From contig JAMXSV010000002.1 of the NCBI GenBank assembly GCA_027559495.1, forward strand, positions 310,001 through 374,000: a stretch of 64,000 nt of DNA. The letters run 5' to 3'. Origin of the DNA: Aurifilum marmelostoma. Its lineage: Eukaryota > Ascomycota > Sordariomycetes > Diaporthales > Cryphonectriaceae. Numbering within the stretch: the stretch's first letter is position 1; each line of letters starts with the position of its first letter. A program made the position numbers and the translations under genes. A model generated the notes under the pieces. It did not search any database, was not told the DNA's origin, and saw only the letters and a list, made by a program, of their open reading frames with translations. Below, piece by piece: positions 57,571 through 64,000 of this stretch.

Positions 57571-57960
57571 GGGGGCGGGGCACACACGGTGGGTGAGATC
57601 CACCGGGACATCGGCGTCGTCGAGAAGCATCGAGTTGGCGTACATGACGCGAGATGAAACCAGGCGTTGTCGAGAGAGGATATACAGAAGAGGAATGTTG
57701 GATGAATGCCCTCCTCTTGAGGTGTTCTGGTTTTGAGGTGCTGAGGGTGGCTGTAGGGCCGTGATGAGGGGCTGCTGCGTCGCTGTTAGGGTCAACCAGG
57801 CCTGAACCACGATCGAGCCCCACCGCAGCGTGAAGACGGGGCCATTCTGACGACGGAATGAAGGCAGATAGAGAGAAAGTAGGGTTCTTGAGGATGATTT
57901 GGAGATGAATGAAGAAGGGAAACTGCAGATTCGAACGAGGGATGGTGGGATCTGGCTGGC

Positions 57961-57973
57961 TCTTTATATAAGG
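57961..57973 (-). promoter_or_regulatory. TATA box on the minus strand above the repeat cluster
   Basis: On the minus strand this reads CCTTATATAAAGA, followed by a CT-rich leader-like stretch (TTCCCTTCTTCATTC) and then ATG codons at about 57820 and below. It resembles a fungal core promoter, but no conserved protein follows. Confidence 0.35.
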
Positions 57974-58903
57974 CTGCTGGGGAGAGAAAGGACAGTGAGA
58001 GGAGGATAGCTGGCTTGTTCGCGTCACTGTTAAGGCGACTAGGCGCGTTAGGCTGCCCCCTACAGTGTGTGGCCTTGGTGGGGCTAAGCGCTGTGGCTCA
58101 CTTAGTCAGCGGTCCAACTTCACCTCTATTTCAGGGCGCACTAAGACTCTAGTGGACGGCCAGAGCACAGACACTCCCTCAGGAAGTGACGGACTTGGGC
58201 CACGGAGGACCTTTTGCCCTTGGACAAGACTGGCCGATTGATTGTCGCCCAATCAAAAGGTCAAGCGGCCTTCGACAGGGTGGAGAGCCAGATGAATAAT
58301 GATGATATATAAGAGTACGTATCTTTAAGGTGAGAGACGATTGAAGGACAAGAGGGATGTGGCCAGCAAGGAATGGAAAGAGGATGCGCACATTAATACA
58401 GAGGGAGAGAGTACCACCAGAGGTATCGAGGAGGTGCTGGTTGAAGTCTTGAGCGCTGCATAGGGAGAACAAGGAGATTCCGATAGCAAGATGGAGGGAC
58501 CTGCAAAGTTGACGGCAGGGAAAGAGAGATCGAAGTGGTACAGACGTGGGTTCTTTCCTTTGACTCCGGTCTTTCCTCCAGGAATCGCTCCTTCCGTTTC
58601 TGCTCTCTTCTGATGATCACCCTCTTTCCAAAGGCTGGAAAGCAGCCCAGTGCTTGATTACCCTGTCATCCATCTCCTCAGGTGGCCATCACACATTCGT
58701 GCCTCTATCTTGATTCTGCTGTCTTCGTTTCCCAATATCCATCCCGCCATCCTCTCTGTTCTCACTCGATCATGATCCAGATCTTCGAGAAGCTACATAT
58801 ATGACCAAATAAATACAGATACATCGACTCTTTTACACCCCCCCCCCTTCAACCTTCCTACCGTTGATCTGTCTGTCCTCATCGTCGCCGTCCCATCCTC
58901 ACA

Positions 58904-60095
58904 ATGCCTGGCCCTTACACCGAGGACGAAAGGCTGTTTCTCGAGACGGTCAACCAGTTCATCGCCAAGGCCGACACACAAGCTCTACACACCGAGATCA
59001 AGGCCCTGCGCGAGACCGTCACTGGGCTCGACACCCGCCTGACACAGGTGCAGCAGGCAAACACAGAGCTTACAGAGGCCAACGAGCAGATCCAGAGCGC
59101 CCATGGGCTGCTACAGGCCCGCTTGAAAGCATCCATGAGCGCGAATGACGAGCTGAAGGGCAAGTGCGAGGAGCTCCAGCGCACCGTCGAGGCAACCGCA
59201 GACGCCAATGCCGGCCTCCAGGCAACCACTGAGGGCCTGAGAGGATTAATTGAGAGCCTGCGCAACCGCTTTATCCAGGCACAGCAGAACAAGAACGGCA
59301 TCTTGACACTACAAGGCCAGTTGACGCAGGTGCAGGTCCGCCTGGACGAGGCCGAGGATTCCATTGATCATGTGGTGAGGCTTGTTGGCCAGGGTGAGGA
59401 CAATGTCTCGTTTGTTCTTGAGGCGTCCCCTGCAGGCTATGCTAACTTCTGGTGCCCTCTTTACAGGTCGTCCACTACAAGAGCCCGATGGACGACAGGT
59501 CGAGGAGGCATGGCACCAAGATATGGATGTATCCGACACTGCAAGCCCTTCAGATCTCGCCCATGATACCACATATGACGATCAGCAGTCTGTGCACCCG
59601 AATATCGCACAGCTCGAATTTTCATACCGCAAAGATGTCAGGATCCCTCCAAAACAGATGGGCTTGCTTCGACAGCAGCAGCAGCTTCTTGTCAGCCGGA
59701 AGCATACCGAGCCCGTGCGAGAGGTATCAAGCAGCGGAACAGCCGCCAAGGAGGGGCAACCTGGAGCCCCAGATGCTGAAGACAAGGAAACCAAGAGGCT
59801 CAGAAGGTTTGAGGCGATCAAGAGACACTATGTAGCAACCAAACGCGCGTTCGATGCGACCCGCCCAAGAAACCAGCGCAGCTTCATCTGGACCTTCATC
59901 AAGGGGTGCAACGACCGCGAGTTTTCCCTGTGGTTCCAGGAAGAGCTGCTGGTAAACCTACCCTCCACAATGGTTCGCCGGGCCCAGATGCCTTTTCGAA
60001 AGGACGGCCAAAGAATCGCCTTGACTACGAAGGTGACCTGGGAGGCTGTCCGAGGGGTGATCAAGAACATGCAGCTATTCCCATTCCTCGACTGA
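58904..60095 (+). CDS. Coiled-coil protein of unknown function, two exons
   Basis: Exon 1 is 58904..59393 and exon 2 is 59467..60095. The 73-nt intron has a GTGAGG donor, a CTAAC branch site at about 59441 and a TTTACAG acceptor. The product is 372 residues. I do not recognise the family. Residues ~10-165 are a long heptad-like, Ala/Gln/Glu/Leu-rich coiled coil (LHTEIKALRETVTGLDTRL, then TELTEANEQIQSAHG). After a polar linker with poly-Gln (RQQQQLL), the C-terminal ~100 residues look globular: RFEAIKRHYVATKRAFDA, RSFIWTFIKGCNDREFSLWF, then MPFRKDGQRIALTTKVTW. There is no signal peptide or membrane segment. The ATG lies in a good fungal context (CACAATGCC) after a CT-rich leader. An alternative donor at 59375 would put exon 2 in a poorer frame ending earlier; the chosen one gives the longer, more protein-like end. 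Confidence 0.8.
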
Positions 60096-60464
60096 CTCAT
60101 CCTACCTCTCGGGTGCGACATGACGGGTTAGAGGGGTGAACCCTATGAATTTCTGCTGGACAAGGATTCATAAATGCTGGATTTTTGAAGGGGCAAATGC
60201 AGTTGATATTTGTTTTCTTTCTTTTCTTTGTGGTCTTGCCTTGTGGCGGTATAGTTCCCAGCATCTGGAGAGACTGGTTGATTTGCAACCAACATGGCGA
60301 AATTTGTTCTATTTTTTTCTTTTCCTTTTTGATAGCGACAAATATACCACATGATAAGAACAAGCGTCATCATCATCATCATCAGCATCTTATGGGGATC
60401 CTGCGTCACCTCGCCCCCTTGCACGTGAAATTGCTGGATGATACCACCGCCTGACTTCGCTTCT
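60096..60464. other. Convergent intergenic region
   Basis: These 369 bp separate the stops of two tail-to-tail genes. The region is T-rich after the upstream stop and carries a CAT trinucleotide repeat (about 60366-60387). It presumably holds both 3' UTRs and polyadenylation signals. Confidence 0.6.
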
Positions 60465-63011
60465 TTATGCGCCTGCTGACGAGCCTTCTACCCCCGAGTA
60501 CTTGTTGATCCAGCCCAGCACTTCCTTGTGCCAGACGAGCGAGTTCTCGGGCTTCAGAACCCACTTTTTTTTGTGTGCATGTGCGTGTCAGTAAACTGTC
60601 GAGGCCACCGATCAAGAGAGAGGGGGAGAGAGAGAGAGTGTGTGTGAGAGAGACTGTGGACGAGACAAAGAAGAAACTCACATGATTCTCATCCGGAAAG
60701 ACGAGGAGCTTGCTGGGGACGCCCCTAGACTGCAGCACGTTGAAGGCGGCCAGGCCCTCGGAGATGGGAAGTCTGTAGTCCAGCTCGTTGTGGATGACCT
60801 GCAGAATGTTGTACATCGTCAGCGGTTGTGTTGTTTGTTATTTTATACACACGACTTGCACAGGAAAACAAGGGGGGGCAAGGGCGGAACCCACCAGCTG
60901 GGGCGTGGCCCACTGGTCTGTAAAGCGCGCGGGATCCCACTTCTCGTAGCCCTCGCGGTTCTCCCAGAACTGGCCGCCAAAGTCGTGGATGGGGAAGAAG
61001 AGCTCCTCGCTGGCGTACTGGTTCAGCGTGCTGAAGACGCCGTCGTGGCACACGAGGGCCCTGAAGCGGCGGCCCAGGTCGTGGCCCTGGATCCAGTTGA
61101 CCATGAACCCGCCGTAGCTGGCGCCCAGGGCGACGGCGCGGCCGAGGTCGACGACGTCGGCCATGGTGTGGGCGATGTGGTCGTAGCACCGGACGAGGTC
61201 GTCGTAGGGCCTGCCGCCCCAGGCGCCGCGGATGCCGTCCTGCAGGGCCATGCCGTAGCCGGTGCTGCCGGTGGGGTTGGGCATGACGGCGACGTAGCCC
61301 TGCTCGGCAAAGACGGCCGGGTTCCAGCGGGTGGACCAGGCGTCGCCCCAGGCGGACTGGGGCCCGCCGTGGACGAGCAGGGCGAGCGGGTACCGGCGCG
61401 AGGGGTCAAAGTCCGAGGGGCGCACCACCCAGGCGTGCACCCTGTAGCCGCCGGCGCCGTCGAACCAGAGCTCGCCGACCTGGGCGCGGGAGAGGCCAAA
61501 GGCCCTGCCCTGGCGGGTGTTGGACGAGAGCAGGCGGTGGGCGCCCGAGGCCGGGTCGAGGGCCGTGTAGAAGGAGCTGTCGACGAGGCTGCTCGCGCTG
61601 AGGAGGAGCTGGCCGCCGGGGCCGAGGCCTCTCGCGTCCGAGACGGAGCCCTGGACGTCGGAGATGATCTCCGGCAGCACGTCGCCTGCCGCGAGGGGCG
61701 AGGCGGGGAGCCGGAAGAGCTTGGAGCGGCCGAGGTCCTCGGCGAGGACAAGGAGCGACTCGTCGCCGGGCCCCCACAGGACGGTGTCCGGGCGGCGGTC
61801 CCAGCCGCCCTCGCCGTCCGGGGTGGCGTAGAACTCCTGCACGTTGGCGAGGTCGGCGACGTCCGGGAGGAGGAGCAGGCGGGGCTTGTCGCTCTCGTAC
61901 TGCTGGTCGCGCATGCGGGTGAAGGCGACGGAGCGGCCGGAGCGCGAGAAGACGGGGCTGGCGGTGTAGCCCCGCAGGGCGCCGGTGGGCACGAGCTGCG
62001 GGGCGGGCGGGCGGTCCTGGGCGAAGGAGCCGAGGGGCACAAAATACAGGTCGCTCTTGGTGTGGGTGGCCGGGTTGAGGGCGGGGTCGCGGGCGACAAA
62101 GACGAGGCCGGCGGGGCCGATGTCGAAGTCGCCTGTGCCGCCGAAGGGCGGGACGGGGGACTGCAGGGCTGTGCCGCGGAGGGCGTTGACGAGCCCGGGT
62201 GGCTCGAGGGCCCAGGCGGAGTGGCTCCTGCGCAGGGAGCCGTAGAAGACGGCGTTGCGGTTCTCGGTGGCCCACGAGTCCCAGTGGCGGGCAAAGAGGC
62301 GGGTGTAGACCTTTGCGGAGCTCAGGGGCTTCCTGTCGGCCTCTGGGCTGTACATGTCACCCGCGGGCGTGACCAGGGCCGAGCAGGCCAGGGCGGCCGT
62401 TTCGTCGCTGAGGCTCTTGACCTTGAGGTTGGAGATGGCCCCTGGGAACTTGGCGATCTCTTTGGGCCTGTGGTGAGGGGGGGGGGGGCAGCATCTCTTG
62501 GTGTTAGTAGATGGTTTATGAATGAATGGTCAAAGCAGGGGGGTGGGAGAGAGAGAGAGAGAGGAGGACACTCACGTTGCGCCGGGGCTGTCGACGTCCG
62601 CCAGCATGAGGGTCGAGGTGCCCTTGTCCCCGCTCTTGATGAAGAGGAACTGCCTCTCGCTCAGCCATGTGGGCTCGGCGTAGCTGTTGTCCTTGTACAG
62701 CGTGGTGGACTGGCCCGAGTCCACGTCGAGGACCTGGATCTGGCCTGTCTTGCTGTGGTCTGCGAACGAGTATGTCGAGGTCTGGGGGGAAGCTGATCAG
62801 CACTGGGTTGTTATATAACAACAATTCGTGTTCAACTAGTGAGTAGTAGAAGGCAAGGAGGGAAGAGTGACCATCGAATCTCGGATTCTCTCACACACGC
62901 ACGCACCGTATATAGGATCAGCTTCCCAGTGCTGTTCGGGATGCCCGCCGTCCTCCTGGGCGCCGAGAGGAGCACCTCGGGGGTGAACTTGACAGCACGG
63001 ATGGTCATCAT
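60465..63011 (-). CDS. Dipeptidyl-peptidase V (S9 serine peptidase), five exons
   Basis: This prolyl-oligopeptidase-family (S9C) enzyme releases X-Ala/His-Ser type dipeptides from peptide N-termini. Exons are 63011..62907, 62781..62576, 62467..60895, 60798..60682 and 60563..60465, giving 699 residues. An N-terminal segment (MTIRAVKFTPEVLLSAPRRTAG, no signal peptide) leads into the beta-propeller (GQIQVLDVDSG, PTWLSERQFLFI, GTGDFDIGPAGLVFVARDP, AYT-type blades). The hydrolase domain follows: LALLVHGGPQSAWGDAWS, the nucleophile motif GASYGGFM (Ser at about 550), LVIHNELDYRLPISEG (Asp) and FPDENHWVLKPENSLVWH (His). All four introns are GT-AG, 96-125 nt, and restore family motifs across each junction. 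Lack of a signal peptide suggests a cytosolic form, unlike the secreted Aspergillus DPP5. Two adjacent ATGs (63009-63011 and 63006-63008) could start it. No frameshift is seen. Confidence 0.93.
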
Positions 63012-64000
63012 GAAGTGCTGGGCCGATTGTTCGAGAGGGGGGGGGGAGGAACCAGAACAAGGCTCTGGAGTTATAATATAGAGAGAGAGAGAGAGAGAAG
63101 AGATGCCGGAACAAGCCACCACAGGCACACACGCACGGCACAGGACACACAGCACACAGTACAAGTCTGTGCTGAAGAAGCTCGAGGAATCAGGTGAGTA
63201 AGTGGTGAGGTAGGTGATCTGAGACAGACAAGCGGAGAAAGACAAGAGAGAGGGGAAGAGGAGAAAGAAAAGAAAAAAATAAATAAATCCAAGAACGAAA
63301 AAGGTAGGTCCTGGCAGGGAAGAGGGGGGAACGGAGGAGGGGCAGAGGAGGGCAGTGATGAATAAAGCTTCCAGGACCGTTTATCCTTCTCTCCTTCTGA
63401 CTCTGTCTCTCTTTGTATCTCGCCTCAACCAGCCAGACTGTATAAAGTCTCCTCTCCTGTTCAATCAGAAGAGAATATAGCGTAGTATTTCCCCCTCTTT
63501 GTCTCTTGTCCTTTATTTTCTCCCAGACACGGAGAGGAAGAAATAGGAAAAAAAAAGAAGAAGGCAGCCAAACAATTGGTGCCTAGAATCGCCCGAGAGA
63601 CAAGAAGACCTGGACTCCTCGCTCGTCACGATTCGATCATGCAGCACTTTGTTTGTATGTATGCATGCATGTGTGTCTTGGGCTTTTTGTCTCTCTCTCT
63701 GTCTCTCTCCTCATGGTGCTGCTTCTTCTCGGGCCCTGTAGCTGGGGCGGACGGACGTGGTTGGTTGGTTGGTTGGTTCGGCGCTGCTCGAAACCCCGCA
63801 ACGGGCCGCCCGCCCTGAGTGAGCAGGTGAGGAGATCAGCACGGGGGGGGGGGGGGGCGCCCGCGTCTCTGTGCTGCTACCCCTCCCGAGCTGCCCCCTC
63901 CCCCTCCCCCCCCCCCCCTCCTCCTCCCCATCCCCTCACTCACTAAAACAACCTTAGTGCGTCGTGGTGGTGGTGGTGGTGGTGGTGGTACGTATAGGCA
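63012..64000. other. Upstream region of dipeptidyl-peptidase V
   Basis: This non-coding stretch runs to the right edge. On the gene strand it has a CT-rich leader with GA/CT repeats (63080-63098) and GTATAAAGTC near 63439. Farther right are GGTT repeats (63760-63778), a G-run (63843-63857), C-runs and a (GGT)n array at 63963-63989. No gene is recognised. Confidence 0.55.

Larger units (their letters stand above)
55173..58903. other. Intergenic region with hairpin and ~62-bp repeat family
   Basis: This is the promoter side of the STK19 gene followed by non-coding DNA. It contains a 25-bp-stem hairpin (56453-56505), four copies of a ~27-bp core including a three-copy ~62-bp tandem cluster (57415-57570), and a minus-strand TATA box at about 57961-57973. 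No protein gene with recognisable domains was found. A minus-strand frame across 57383-58027 reads repeat sequence. Confidence 0.6.

Noticed and set aside
60640..62796. 718-codon open frame on the plus strand
   Set aside because: It is exactly antisense to the dipeptidyl-peptidase V exons, crosses their introns and has Ala/Gly/Val-biased composition with no domain. It is an effect of GC-rich third codon positions in the real gene.

Overview
This is nuclear DNA from a filamentous ascomycete (Pezizomycotina), most likely a Sordariomycete. Genes are interrupted by short introns of roughly 60-190 nt with GTRNGY donors and CTGAC/CTAAC branch sites. The protein set is typical of moulds: a CYP51 sterol demethylase, a KipA-type kinesin, a polyQ homeobox factor, a DUF3074 protein and a cytosolic dipeptidyl-peptidase V. 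Intergenic DNA is GC-moderate and very rich in homopolymers and di-/trinucleotide repeats. I see no rRNA, tRNA, CRISPR array or intact transposon.

Layout: 1-689 is the 3' end of a HAD phosphatase gene (GPP/DOG type). 690-16555 is a 15.9 kb stretch with no recognisable gene. 16556-18972 is a homeobox transcription factor (+). 18973-24114 is intergenic. 24115-26359 is a secreted type-B carboxylesterase in five exons (+), tail to tail with an S66 LD-carboxypeptidase-like gene (26481-27585, -). A minus-strand series follows: DUF3074 protein (28823-29839), CYP51/erg11 (31114-32975), fucosyltransferase-like type II membrane protein (34318-36364), kinesin-7/KipA (40852-43800) and an STK19-domain protein (53670-55172). 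The kinesin and STK19 genes are separated by a 9.9 kb gene-poor stretch. 55173-58903 holds a strong hairpin and a ~62-bp repeat cluster. 58904-60095 is a coiled-coil protein of unknown function (+), tail to tail with dipeptidyl-peptidase V (60465-63011, -, five exons).

The genes do not form a pathway or biosynthetic cluster; they look like independent housekeeping and developmental genes.

The most important global observation concerns quality. Five otherwise well-conserved genes carry single-base frameshifts, and two more such sites are probable. Every one is resolved by removing one base from a G/C homopolymer of 6-9. This points to homopolymer over-calling in the assembly rather than widespread pseudogenes. 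Automated gene models here should therefore be treated with caution.

Biologically the most interesting points are: (i) CYP51 intron 1, whose length is a multiple of three and which has no stop codon, with a CAG-type triplet repeat fused to its splice donor; (ii) a 9-nt microexon in the carboxylesterase; (iii) a near-perfect 25-bp-stem hairpin; (iv) the ~62-bp repeat family; and (v) the large upstream desert of the homeobox gene. I found no clear evidence of a wholly new multi-gene system.
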